DNA from: Deltaproteobacteria bacterium
GTDB taxonomy: Bacteria > Desulfobacterota > Binatia > UBA9968
Assembly (NCBI GenBank): GCA_016210115.1
Contig: JACQUW010000178.1
Span: forward strand, 1 to 53,866
DNA: 53,866 nt
Direction: 5' to 3'
Position 1 is the first letter of the stretch, and each line of letters opens with the position of its first letter. The notes under the pieces were generated by a model. The model saw only the letters and a program-made list of their open reading frames with translations, searched no databases and was not told the DNA's origin. Positions 44,105 through 53,007 of the stretch are shown here, piece by piece. Both the position numbers and the translations under genes were made by a program.

Positions 44105-45148
44105 ATGATGAAGCCATTTGTTAGAATCTTTTCTGGGTTGTTTCTAATATTTGTTTGTCACAGCGTGATCTTCCCGGGCACCGCCGCTTCTCAAGAAAAG
44201 AGGCGGGAAGCCATCGTCGAAGCGGCGAAGAAAGAAGGGAAGCTGCAGATCTACGCCCTGCTCGTCATTTCGGACCACATGCAAATCATCCAGCGCTTCA
44301 AAGAAAAATACCCCTTCATTGACGTTCAACTCTACCGCGGGACCAGCGAGCGGCTCTACAACCGAATTGAAACCGAGGCGCGCGCCAATACCTACCTGGT
44401 CGATGTGATCGGTGTCGCCGGGTTTCAGATGTACCAGCTCGTCAAGCGCGGCTTGGTGGGAAAATACGATTCTCCCGAGCGGCGGCACTACGGCGCGGGG
44501 TTCAAAGATAAAGAGAGCCACTGGACGGCGTATTACGTCAATCCGCTTGTCACGGCGTACAATACCCGGCAGGTCAGCGCGCAGGACGCTCCCAAGGACT
44601 ATCCCGATCTGCTGGGGCCGAAGTGGAAAGGAAAACTGGTGATGGAAGATGATGAGATCGAGTGGTTTTCCACGATGATGGGTTTTTGGGGCGAGGAAAA
44701 GGGTGCCGCTTACATGCGCCGGCTCGGAGCGCAAAACTTCTATTTCCGAAAGGGGCATACCCTTATGACCCAGCTGGTTGCCGCGGGGGAATATCCCGGA
44801 GCGGTCCTGCTCTACGCGCCGCAAACGCAGTCGACGCGCTCTGCAGGAGCCCCCATCGACTGGAATCCTCTCAATCCCACGGTTACGAGCATGAACGTAA
44901 TGGGCATCGCCGCGCGCGCGCCACACCCGAACGCCGCCATGCTATACGTGGATCACATGCTCTCCGAAGAAATACAGCGGGAGTATATATCCGGAAAGTT
45001 TTTCAAGGTCTCGGCGAGACAAGGAATCAGCAGTGCCATTCAGCAAAAACTGAACCAGGTTAAATTGATTCCTACGGACATCTCACAGTCGGAGCATATG
45101 GAACGGCATACGAAGAAATTCGCGGAGATTTTTCTCGCCAACCGCTAG
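44105..45148 (+). CDS. Extracellular solute-binding protein (FbpA/AfuA-like)
   Basis: A periplasmic binding protein of 347 residues, class used for iron(III), putrescine, thiamine or phosphonates. A signal peptide (SGLFLIFVCHSVIFPGTAAS) is followed by RREAIVEAAKKEGKLQIYALLV, the typical opening. Later blocks include FKEKYPFIDVQLYRGTSERLYNRIETEARAN, VTAYNTRQVSAQDAPKDYPDLLGPKWKGKL and APHPNAAMLYVDHMLSEEIQREYI. A second ATG at 44108 is better spaced from the AAGGAGG. It follows the lyase gene by 9 bp, so they form an operon. No permease or ATPase is nearby. Confidence 0.88.
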   Translation: MMKPFVRIFSGLFLIFVCHSVIFPGTAASQEKRREAIVEAAKKEGKLQIYALLVISDHMQIIQRFKEKYPFIDVQLYRGTSERLYNRIETEARANTYLVDVIGVAGFQMYQLVKRGLVGKYDSPERRHYGAGFKDKESHWTAYYVNPLVTAYNTRQVSAQDAPKDYPDLLGPKWKGKLVMEDDEIEWFSTMMGFWGEEKGAAYMRRLGAQNFYFRKGHTLMTQLVAAGEYPGAVLLYAPQTQSTRSAGAPIDWNPLNPTVTSMNVMGIAARAPHPNAAMLYVDHMLSEEIQREYISGKFFKVSARQGISSAIQQKLNQVKLIPTDISQSEHMERHTKKFAEIFLANR

Positions 45149-45183
45149 CCTCGGGCAACGGTTGTTTACCGGCGGGCTTTTTT
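45147..45183 (+). terminator. Probable terminator after the lyase/binding-protein operon
   Basis: AGCC...CGGT pairs with ACCG...GGCT around a TGTTT loop, with an uneven internal bulge, and is followed by six T. It begins at the stop codon of the binding-protein gene. The bulge makes the stem weaker than ideal. Confidence 0.5.
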
Positions 45184-45343
45184 AACTGTCCAGTCGATGC
45201 TCAACCTCCCGTCCCGAGTCCAATCCCAAAGCCCGAAGGATTCATCGAGCCGCGGTTCATAAACGAGATGGAGGCCTCGGGGTTGTGGCGGAGTTGAGTT
45301 CAGCCGATTAGGAACACCGGGGGCGTCTTTAGATAGCTCATTT

Positions 45344-46051
45344 ATGGATGTCGAATCACCAATCCGCAGCGGACAAATTGTGAGCGGGCCACTTTTCAAC
45401 GAGCCGATGCGTGTGGGGACTGTTGCAGTCAATGGTCCGGACATCTGGGTTCTCGGACTCGTCGGTGCGCAGTCGGAAAAGTTTCGCAAGGTCACGTTAA
45501 CGGCTAAAGATCTCGAATCTCTCACGATTCAGGACACGACAAAGAGCTATGACCGGGACGGGAGGCTTCTCCGTCTCGGGCTCCAGGCATACGCTCTCGG
45601 CATCGCCTACGAGTTCGATCCTTACTTCGGGTTGTCTATTTCTCGTGTCGATCCGCTGCCGCACCAACTTGAGGCAGTCTATGATTACCTGCTCAAAACA
45701 GCGCGGGTCCGATTCCTCTTAGCCGACGATGCGGGAGCGGGCAAGACGATTATGGCCGGTCTCCTGATTCCCGAACTAAAGCTGAGAGGGCTTGCTGAAC
45801 GAATCTTGATCGTCGGTCCGTCGAATCTCACGTTTCAGTGGCAGCGGGAGCTTAAAGAAAAATTCGATGAACAATTTCTGGTTGTGAAAGGCAGCAATAT
45901 CCGCGATCAATTCGGAGTCAATCAGTGGCTGGAACAAAACCAGGTTCTTACTTCCCTCGATTTGGCAAACCGTGAAGATATTTTGCCGGGCCTTCGCCAG
46001 GTTCATTGGGACCTGGTGAAGAAATATGCCTTCCGTCTCGCAATTGTCTAA
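45344..46051 (+). pseudogene. SNF2/DEAD-type helicase, N-terminal fragment
   Basis: About 224 residues of a helicase whose full form is normally many hundreds longer. PHQLEAVYDYLLKTARVRFLLADDAGAGKTIMAG carries motif Q-like residues and Walker A (128-135), followed by RILIVGPSNLTFQWQREL (motif Ia) and QVHWDLV. In relatives this last segment is followed at once by the DEAH box. Here the sequence switches to KKYAFRLAIV and stops. The switch falls exactly where the leader of the next gene begins, so a deletion has joined the helicase 5' part to the region upstream of the RNase HIII gene. Such helicases occur in DISARM-like and other defence loci. Certainly truncated. Confidence 0.8.
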
Positions 46052-47335
46052 GGATCAATTCGACATATTCCGTAGCCGTCTCGGCGCGGATGGATTCACT
46101 TTTGAGGACAGACCCAACCATGTATTTCTCGCCCGGAAATCCGGTGCGGTGGTCAATCTTTATAATAGCGGAAAGGTTGTTCTGGGAGGGTCAGACCACT
46201 CTGCTATCGAAGCCGTTTCCTCGATATTGAAAGAATTAGGCTCGGCAGAAATAATGAAGGTCGCGAAACAATTGGAGCCGCTTAACTTGACGGCTGCGCG
46301 GGTAGGGACGGATGAAGTCGGGAAGGGAGACTACTTTGGGCCATTGGTTATCGCTGGTGTATTAGTTAGTCCCGACCAGGAAGATGCACTTCGCGCCTTA
46401 GGCGTAAGGGACTCGAAGACTCTGAGTGACACAACCATCACAAACCTCGCTATTGAGATCCGGAAGATTGTCGGACCAAAGAAATACGAAGAAGTGTCTG
46501 TCAGTCCGCTGAAGTACAATCTCCTCTATCAAAAACTTCGGAATGTGAACCGTATCCTCGGTTGGGGACACGCAAGGGTGATTGAGAATCTGTTAGCTCA
46601 CGGCAATGAGTGTGAGTTAGCTGTCGCGGACCAATTTGGCGATCGCAGTTATATTGACGGCGCGCTGATGCGACGCGGCCAACAAATTAATCTGCTGCAG
46701 ATGCCGAAGGCTGAACGCGATATGGCTGTGGCTGCCGCATCCATTCTCGCAAGAGACGTATTCCTCTCTAGGATGCGGCGGCTGAGCGAAAGCTATTTAT
46801 TGGATTTCCCGAAAGGAGCTACGCATGTAGTCGAGTTCGGCAAAAACTTGATTAGGGCCCACGGAGTTGGGTTCTTCAAAATGTTGCAAAGCTACATTTC
46901 GCGACTACGAGACAGATCACAGATGGCGTTATTCCAACAGTTACGGCAGACGTACAGCCCACAACGCAAGTAGAAGGTTTTGCCAAGGAACGTGGTCAGC
47001 AAGAGTTCGAAGACAGCAGACTGGAGCTGTTTAACCTAATAAGCTCCTTCGAGCGTGATCTGAGAGAATTTATTAGGGAGAAGCTAAAGGAAACTTTTGG
47101 ACCAGGTTGGTGGAAAAGCTGTGTGGACGAGCAAATTAGGGGAAAGTGTGACCGAAGGCGTGAAATCGAACTTAAGAAAGGACGGAAGGTAGAACCGGTC
47201 GATTGTCTAGACTTTGAACATTACTGGTTCATTTTGACCGCGAAGAAAAACTGGGAAGAGGTTTTTGTCAAATACTTTAAAGGATCCATCATTTCTTGTA
47301 CCAACCAGGCGAGAGATGTTAACTCGCTGGTATAG
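46026..47335 (+). pseudogene. rnhC: RNase HIII fused to a Swt1-type HEPN-like domain, with a one-base frameshift
   Basis: The ATG at 46026 gives RNase HIII: a TBP-like N-terminal domain, then GTDEVGKGDYFGPLVIAG and LGVRDSKTLSD with the acidic catalytic residues, and ASILARDVFL. The frame leaves the family pattern at 46878-46881 (AAAA). With one more A, or a -1 slip, translation continues as FFKNVAKLHFATTRQ, the expected RNase HIII ending. It then runs through a linker into a second domain to 47335. That domain, FERDLREFIREKLKETFGPGWWKSCVDEQI to DFEHYWFILTAKKNWEEVFVKYFKG, resembles Swt1-type HEPN domains. The C-terminal RX4-6H motif is missing: the domain ends ARDVNSLV. Without the shift rnhC would end at 46973 with an atypical tail. 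Full length about 436 residues. Host RNase HIII or a toxin-like effector are both possible. Confidence 0.7.
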
Positions 47336-47364
47336 AGCAGCGCCAGACACGAGCGCTCTGTGGG

Positions 47365-47518
47365 AAAGCGTGGGATCACTTTCGCGGCCACGTGAAGTTG
47401 ACCAAAGAAGGGAATCCAAATATTCTCTCCATTCCCGTGCACAAGGGGGGGCCTGTAAATAAAGGCAGGACTGCTCTTGGATCAGATTGAGAACCGGTTT
47501 GAAGGTGGAGATATCTGA
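47365..47518 (+). pseudogene. HicA-like toxin relic
   Basis: One frame reads HVKLTKEGNPNILSIPVHKG and continues GPVNKG. A neighbouring frame continues GLLLDQIENRF, which together resemble the core and C-terminal helix of HicA/YcfA mRNA-interferase toxins. The N-terminal half and the start are missing, and the two parts are in different frames. No antitoxin partner is visible. This is a short and degraded match. Confidence 0.4.
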
Positions 47519-47659
47519 ACACCCGGGTAAGATGACCCCGATCCATCTCGCGTTTCCGGACCCTCGCGCGCGTTTTGCAGCCCCAAGTTTGTTCTCTATG
47601 AGCTGCTGCAGGCATTTAACAGCGGAGAAGAGCCGGGGCGCGCCGAGGCAGCGGCGTTG

Positions 47660-49039
47660 ATGTACCCGAGGCTGGTAGGACTCGCCTGGGAAGCATGGCG
47701 CACAGGGCGCAGGGGACAAGCCGCTGTGGGCGCATGCCAGCAGGCTCGACTCCCAAACCTCGTCCAATTCGCGCGAGCGCACTCACCGTTCTATCGCGAG
47801 CTTTACCGGAACCTGCCGGAGGACATCGTGGACCTTCGGCAGATCCCTCCGGTGACCAAGCCGCAATTGATGGCGAACTTTGACGATTGGGTGACCGATT
47901 CCGCCGTGACGCTCGCCCGCGTCAGAGATTTCTTGGCCGATAAATCACGGGTCGGAAAGCGCTATGTCGATCGATACATGGTGATGACCACTTCAGGAGT
48001 AACGGGCGAGCGCGGGATCTTCCTCCACGATCGCGACGCCGTGGCTCTGTACCGGGCCCTCACTTTTGTCCGCGGCTGGCTGCCTCGTATGAACACGAAT
48101 GTTATGTGGCCGGCGTTGAAAAAAAGTAACCGGCTGGCGGCGCTGGTTACTGTCGGTGGCCATTACGGGGGAGCAACCATCATGGAGGCGGCCCGCCAAG
48201 ACCATCCCTGGCCGTTCAACCGGATCAAAGTCCTATCGGTTCTTCGACCCTTGCCTGAGTTGGTGCGCGAACTGAACTCCTTTCAGCCGGCGCAACTGGT
48301 GAGCTATCCCTCCGCGTTATTGCTGATGGCTATGGAGCAATTGGCCGGGCGGCTTCAAATCCATCCGGTTATTGTGAGCAGCGGGGGTGACTGGCTGGGA
48401 CCTTCGATGCGGCAGCAAATCGAGGCAGCCTTCCGCTGTCCTGTGCACGAGAATTACGGCGCGTCGGAGTTCCCGCCACTGGCCTGGGACTGCTGTCTCG
48501 GAAAACTCCACCTTAGCGCCGACTGGGCGATTCTAGAGCCGGTCGACTCGGCGTACCGGCCCGTCTCTCCCGGTCAGCCCTCGTACTCTGTTCTGCTAAC
48601 GAACCTGGTAAATCGAGTGCAGCCGATAATCCGCTACGATCTCGGCGACACAGTCGTCGCGGAAAGGGAGCCATGCCTATGCGGTAATCCACTGCCGGCC
48701 ATCCGCGTGGAGGGCCGGCGGGACGAGATCCTTTATCTGGAGACGGCGCGAGGCAAGGTTGTTCCCCTGCAGCCGACCGCGCTCGGGAGAGTGCTGAACG
48801 AGACGCCGGGGGTACGGGTGGCACAGGTGGTACAGACACGGCCAAGCGTCCTGAATGTCCGGATGGAAGCGTTGAGCGGCGCAGATAAAGAGAGGGTCTG
48901 GCAAGCGATGGCCGATCGTCTCCGGGACTACCTTTCGGCGCATGACCTGGCGCATATCACGCTTGTATGTGATCCGGCGCCACCCGTGCGCGAAAGCGGT
49001 AAACTTCCCCGCGTAGTTAGAGATCTAAGAGGAAATTAG
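47660..49039 (+). CDS. Adenylate-forming enzyme, PaaK/CapK-like
   Basis: About 459 residues related to phenylacetate-CoA ligase and CapK-like proteins, which activate a carboxylic acid with ATP. MVMTTSGVTGERGIF is the phosphate-binding loop (usually S/T-SGSTG, here TSGVTG). VHENYGASEFPPLAWDC is the second adenylation motif and IRYDLGDTVVAEREPCLCGNPLPAIRVEGRRDEILY is the region around the conserved Asp and the zinc-like cysteines. The ATG at 47660 is used; an upstream in-frame extension exists but has no ribosome site. The last 15 bp overlap the convergent gene, which encodes a second enzyme of the same type. Acid substrate unknown; CoA ligase or a transferase role is possible. Confidence 0.85.
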   Translation: MYPRLVGLAWEAWRTGRRGQAAVGACQQARLPNLVQFARAHSPFYRELYRNLPEDIVDLRQIPPVTKPQLMANFDDWVTDSAVTLARVRDFLADKSRVGKRYVDRYMVMTTSGVTGERGIFLHDRDAVALYRALTFVRGWLPRMNTNVMWPALKKSNRLAALVTVGGHYGGATIMEAARQDHPWPFNRIKVLSVLRPLPELVRELNSFQPAQLVSYPSALLLMAMEQLAGRLQIHPVIVSSGGDWLGPSMRQQIEAAFRCPVHENYGASEFPPLAWDCCLGKLHLSADWAILEPVDSAYRPVSPGQPSYSVLLTNLVNRVQPIIRYDLGDTVVAEREPCLCGNPLPAIRVEGRRDEILYLETARGKVVPLQPTALGRVLNETPGVRVAQVVQTRPSVLNVRMEALSGADKERVWQAMADRLRDYLSAHDLAHITLVCDPAPPVRESGKLPRVVRDLRGN

Positions 49040-50428
49040 CTCTGACTTGATAACAAGGCGTTTGCCCGACGCCTCCAGCTCGATGCGGTCGACCTTCTCC
49101 ACCTTTACGGCCATCCCTCCCCCGAGGAACTCCTCCAGGCCTCGCTCTAAATCCTGCGCGAACTCTGCGGTGAAGCGCGCCGTCGGCACGATGTGAAGCA
49201 CGATGGCATCGGCAGCGGTCTGGATCGCCTGGAACTCCCAGATGTAACCTGCCGTCTGGCGCACGTGAGCCAAAAACCATCCCAGCGTGACCGGCGAGAT
49301 CATCTTACCCGCAGGAGTCCGGATTATCTCCCCAAGACGACCCTCGACGTTTCGCAGTGTCGGGAAACCGCGCCCGCATGGGCACATGGAACCGGCTTCC
49401 GCCCAGTCGCCGATTTCATAGTTAATAAACGGCATGATCCAGTTCCCGAGATCAGTGATCACGATTCGGCCAGACTCGGCTGGGGCCGCAGTGCTTCCGT
49501 CCGCGCGCACCACTCGTAGGATCGCGCGCTCGCTGTTGATATGCAGCAGCTCCGGGTTGTCCGGGCACGTTTGTGCCAGGTGAAGCACCTCATAAGCGGA
49601 GTAATGGTTCACAATGGGACACCGAAAGGCGCGAACGATCACCGATGCATCCGCAGCCGTAAGGCTCTCGCCGGTCGAGATCACGACCCTCGGAAGTTTG
49701 GCAAGACTGTTGTTCCGGTCGAGCAGGCCCACGGCGATTCGGGCAATAGACGAGGGGAGCCCCCACAGCAAATAGTCGGACCTGCTTGAGAGCTGGCTCA
49801 CGCGAGCGAGGAGCTCGGAAGGGTTCGCCTTAATCCCTGAAACATGCATGACCTGCTCGCCAACGAAGCGCCGAGCGGTTTGGACCCATCGCGAGGCGCT
49901 TTGAACCGTCACCGTCGGCCGCAATGAGACGACGACCTGGACCACGCCATCCCCGACCGGCGCTCCAGCCCATTCCCAGAAGAGCAGGAATGAGCCTATG
50001 CGGCGATCCAGATCCGTCCGATCGGCATAGAAGTCGAACGGGAGTCCGGTTGAACCCGACGTTTGCATTTTGAATCGCCGGCTCGCCGGCAAGTTGTCGG
50101 CGACCACGCCCGCCGGAAAGCCTGATCGGAGATCGGATTTGCCGGTGAGAGGCAGGCGCGCCAGGTCCGCAACCGTCTTGATGTCGCTCGGTCGGATCCC
50201 CGTCCTCTCGAAGAGGTCCCGGTAGTAGGGCACATGGGCAACGGCATGAGCCAGCAAAGGACGGAGTCTCTGCAGCGCCATCGCCTCCAGTTCCGCGGCA
50301 GGCCGCCACTGGAGCTCGCGCAGCCGACCGAGCTCCGTCCAAAAGCGACGTCCGCTCAGGCGCTCATAGAGTGGAAGAGAGAGCCGAGCTGTCAGTCGGC
50401 GGCTCCTGCTTGGGAAAGCTGTTAACAT
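49025..50428 (-). CDS. Adenylate-forming enzyme, PaaK/CapK-like, second type
   Basis: A 467-residue PaaK/CapK-family protein. After the helical N-terminus with VAHVPYYRDLFERTGIRPSDI comes KMQTSGSTGLPFDFYADRTDLDRR, a full SGSTG loop. IVNHYSAYEVLHLAQTC is the next motif. INYEIGDWAEAGSMCPCGRGFPTLRNVEGRLGEII follows, with the cysteine pair. The C-terminal domain ends VEKVDRIELEASGKRLVIKSEL, with a lysine in the catalytic position of the family. It is clearly distinct from, and only distantly related to, the converging gene at 47660. Such enzymes occur in coenzyme-A ligation and polysaccharide or lipid modification loci. Confidence 0.87.
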   Translation of the reverse strand: MLTAFPSRSRRLTARLSLPLYERLSGRRFWTELGRLRELQWRPAAELEAMALQRLRPLLAHAVAHVPYYRDLFERTGIRPSDIKTVADLARLPLTGKSDLRSGFPAGVVADNLPASRRFKMQTSGSTGLPFDFYADRTDLDRRIGSFLLFWEWAGAPVGDGVVQVVVSLRPTVTVQSASRWVQTARRFVGEQVMHVSGIKANPSELLARVSQLSSRSDYLLWGLPSSIARIAVGLLDRNNSLAKLPRVVISTGESLTAADASVIVRAFRCPIVNHYSAYEVLHLAQTCPDNPELLHINSERAILRVVRADGSTAAPAESGRIVITDLGNWIMPFINYEIGDWAEAGSMCPCGRGFPTLRNVEGRLGEIIRTPAGKMISPVTLGWFLAHVRQTAGYIWEFQAIQTAADAIVLHIVPTARFTAEFAQDLERGLEEFLGGGMAVKVEKVDRIELEASGKRLVIKSELISS

Positions 50429-50723
50429 CTTAGCGGCCGTTGACAGTAAGCGTTTTCATTTCGCAGGTTTGCGGCGCTGTTCCGCCATACTGCAAGACTC
50501 GCCCGGTTGTCAATCGATCACAAAAGGGACGCGTGATAACAGCAGCTTTTCAGCACGTTGAGCGGCGATTAGAGGAGCGGCACGCCGGTTAAGCCGGGTC
50601 GGATGAGTCATGACACGACATTACTTCCGCCGCCAAACGCTTCGCTTGAGCCGCCCCTAATTACGCGAGCGCCGCCCTCCGATCTTTCTTGTTATGGCAA
50701 GCCGTCACTAACATCGTTCGTCC

Positions 50724-51923
50724 TCATTTATCTTGGGCCACGCGAATCGTGATCGCATGCACGTCCGCCCGCTCGACATTTGTAGCGTCAAGGTTGCTTA
50801 CCGGTGCAAGAGCCTCAAAAACACCGTTCCTGCCGCCTTCCGTCACCTTGATGACACCGACCCCGGGCACACTACCTGTGCTGACGTGCGGGTCCGCCGT
50901 GAGCGGATTCGGCCCTCGCAATGACATGAATATGTGACTGCCATTGGGTGAGGTCACCAAGAGGTCTGGCGTGGGATCTGCGCTCACCTCCCCTGCCAGC
51001 CCAATGGTATTCACGAGCGCATCGGTCGCGGTATCGATCACCCAAAAGAAGTTACGCCCGCGATCGGCCACCCACAGGTAGCGCTGATGTTTGGTTAATG
51101 TCGCTCCATGGGCGTCAGCCTCGGCGGAAGCGTCACTCAAGACCACCGTCGGCGCAGGAGTATTCGGTGGATTGAGCGGGGAGAAGCCGGTTACAGGAAA
51201 CGCGTAGATATCCGCGCCAAAGAGATGCGCGGCGGTGCCGCCGCCCGAATCGATATACATCTTTTCTCCGACCTGCACCCCAAGACATCCATTCGGATGC
51301 ACAGTATCGATGTCGTACTCGGCGACGATTTGCATCGGCGTCTGCTGCGCATCAACCACAAAAAGGCCGCCCCCGCGCAACGTCACGAAAACGTATTGGC
51401 TCGTGGCTTCGATAACCGGACAGATGGGGGCGTTGTCCGGCCGCACGTCGTCCAGCTGGCATTGTAGACCGTTAGGTGTAAGGCAGGTGGCAAGATTTAT
51501 CATTGCGGCGGCGTTTAGAGTGAACGTGTTGGTCGCATAATCGGTGTCGATCCGCTCGAAGAGCTTTCCGTTCTGATTCGCGACGGCAATGTAGGTTTCG
51601 TCGGGCGACGGGATGGCAAAGTGGACCTGCCGCGCGCCACCGGCCCCGATAGAGGTGCGAATACAATCAATCGGCGCCCGAGTCCTCGCGTCCAAGATCA
51701 AGACATGTCCGGAGGCGACGAACGAAATAATCGCATGCGTCTGACTCGCGTTGATCGCGATCATGTGCGGGCGGACAGGGTTGGCTCCGGTCTTTGCAAG
51801 ACAGAGCCGAGCCGCGGCTCCTGCGAGGTTGATCCGCTCTGGTACGGCCTTGGCAGCACGCCTCCAGTTGGAACTTACCGACCGCTCTGGTTTCTTCGGT
51901 CTATCATTGGGCAGCAGCTTCAT
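50724..51923 (-). CDS. YncE-like beta-propeller protein
   Basis: A 399-residue protein with repeated beta-propeller blades of the YVTN/YncE kind. Examples are GHVLILDARTRAPIDCIRTSIG, SQYVFVTLRGGGLFVVDAQQTPMQIVAEYDID and HQRYLWVADRGRNFFWVIDTATDALVNTIGL. The last blade region contains PNGSHIFMSLRGPNPLTADPHVSTGSVPGVGVI. Histidine and glycine-rich loops may bind a cofactor or metal. No signal peptide is evident, unusual because most relatives are exported. The ATG overlaps the stop of the preceding small gene (ATGA), so both are translated together. Confidence 0.75.
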   Translation of the reverse strand: MKLLPNDRPKKPERSVSSNWRRAAKAVPERINLAGAAARLCLAKTGANPVRPHMIAINASQTHAIISFVASGHVLILDARTRAPIDCIRTSIGAGGARQVHFAIPSPDETYIAVANQNGKLFERIDTDYATNTFTLNAAAMINLATCLTPNGLQCQLDDVRPDNAPICPVIEATSQYVFVTLRGGGLFVVDAQQTPMQIVAEYDIDTVHPNGCLGVQVGEKMYIDSGGGTAAHLFGADIYAFPVTGFSPLNPPNTPAPTVVLSDASAEADAHGATLTKHQRYLWVADRGRNFFWVIDTATDALVNTIGLAGEVSADPTPDLLVTSPNGSHIFMSLRGPNPLTADPHVSTGSVPGVGVIKVTEGGRNGVFEALAPVSNLDATNVERADVHAITIRVAQDK

Positions 51924-52279
51924 CGTTTAAGCCAATCCTCATACTGCCTCCAGTCGTCGTCAATAATCCGCTGCTGCTCATCCTGCGCAAGCTCTCGCAT
52001 CCGAAACATGTGCTCGCTGTAGCCGGGATACTCTGCCGGCGCGAGAACGTCCCTGTAATCACACTTGGCAGTCTCGACCTGGTATCGCAGGCGCTCAACA
52101 CTACCTGCCGCAAGCTTGAGCGCGGCGAGACGAACGCGTTGAGGCTCGCGCTGCCAACTCTCTGCCCCATACTCACTCAGCATCGCAAGCACCTCCGCAA
52201 CCCGGCCAGCGGGAAAATCGCGTCGGGCGATACGCTCCACATCTGCGCTCGTAACCTTGGGAATGGGCTGGATTGTCAT
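51920..52279 (-). CDS. Small helical protein of unknown function, coupled to the beta-propeller gene
   Basis: A 119-residue charged, helical protein. It begins MTIQPIPKVTSADVERIARRDFP and contains LAMLSEYGAESWQREPQRVRLAALKLAAGSVERLRYQVETAKCDYRDVLAPAEYPGYSEHM. The stop overlaps the start of the propeller gene by four bases. No domain name was assigned; the EYP-containing segment resembles short helical proteins found in several bacterial phyla. The Shine-Dalgarno sequence is poor. Confidence 0.7.
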   Translation of the reverse strand: MTIQPIPKVTSADVERIARRDFPAGRVAEVLAMLSEYGAESWQREPQRVRLAALKLAAGSVERLRYQVETAKCDYRDVLAPAEYPGYSEHMFRMRELAQDEQQRIIDDDWRQYEDWLKR

Positions 52280-52512
52280 GGCGCGTGCGAGTGCCGTCTA
52301 GCCATTGGCGCTTACAGCAACGTAATGAGTTTCAGGGCGTTCTCCTTAGAATCATCACTGCCGAGGCGACACGGATACCAACGCGCTCGGACCGGTTTCC
52401 GACATACCTGGGCGGTGGGCACAAAATGTCCGCGACGCAGAGCGCCTCATAATCTTGCAGACGCTCTTTGTCGCGCATCACAGGAGCCTTAGGCGACCGA
52501 GCCTAGCTCCGA

Positions 52513-53007
52513 TCATTTTTTCTTTTTTGAAGCGTCCGACCCTTCCAGAAAACTGATCCCCCACGGACCGGTCCCATGGACTTGGAAGACCGTTTGGTTG
52601 TTTTTTGTGTAACCGTACATTGGTGTGCCTGTAGGAATGATAAGGGCGTCCCCGGCTTTGTAGGCCTTAGCCTTGCCGGTATCGAATTTATCACCGGTTG
52701 CGAAATAGAAAGTTCCTGACAAGACGGTTACGCGCTCATCGAGGGGATGGGTATGGACTCCGATTTTTGTGTTTGGGGGAAGCTTGACGCGGAAAGTAAG
52801 CGGCCCGCTCGACTTTAGATCACCCTCGAGGACCGCGATCTTCGCTCCGGGAGCTACCGAGGGAGCGTCAGACCACTTGATTTCGGCAGCTTTGACCGAA
52901 ACGAACTCCGACCCCTTTTTCGTCATGGGGGAATCCGCGCCGATAGCGGCGATAGTGAATGATCCCATGGCTGCGAACATTACGAAAGTCACAAAGCCCT
53001 TTAACAT
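52513..53007 (-). CDS. Exported cupin-domain protein
   Basis: A 164-residue protein with signal peptide MLKGFVTFVMFAAMGSFTIA and a single cupin domain. Cupin motif 1 is in IGVHTHPLDERVTVLSGTFYFATG, with two histidines and a Glu as likely metal ligands. Motif 2 is around AGDALIIPTGTPMYGYTKNNQTVFQVHGTGPWGISFL, with a further histidine. Periplasmic location is inferred from the signal peptide. The family ranges from dioxygenases to sensors, so no reaction is assigned. No partner is evident in the neighbourhood. Confidence 0.85.
   Translation of the reverse strand: MLKGFVTFVMFAAMGSFTIAAIGADSPMTKKGSEFVSVKAAEIKWSDAPSVAPGAKIAVLEGDLKSSGPLTFRVKLPPNTKIGVHTHPLDERVTVLSGTFYFATGDKFDTGKAKAYKAGDALIIPTGTPMYGYTKNNQTVFQVHGTGPWGISFLEGSDASKKKK

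Noticed and set aside
47207..47782. A 191-residue minus-strand frame
   Set aside because: It overlaps the HEPN-like and HicA-like remains and the start of the PaaK-like gene, and has no recognisable sequence.
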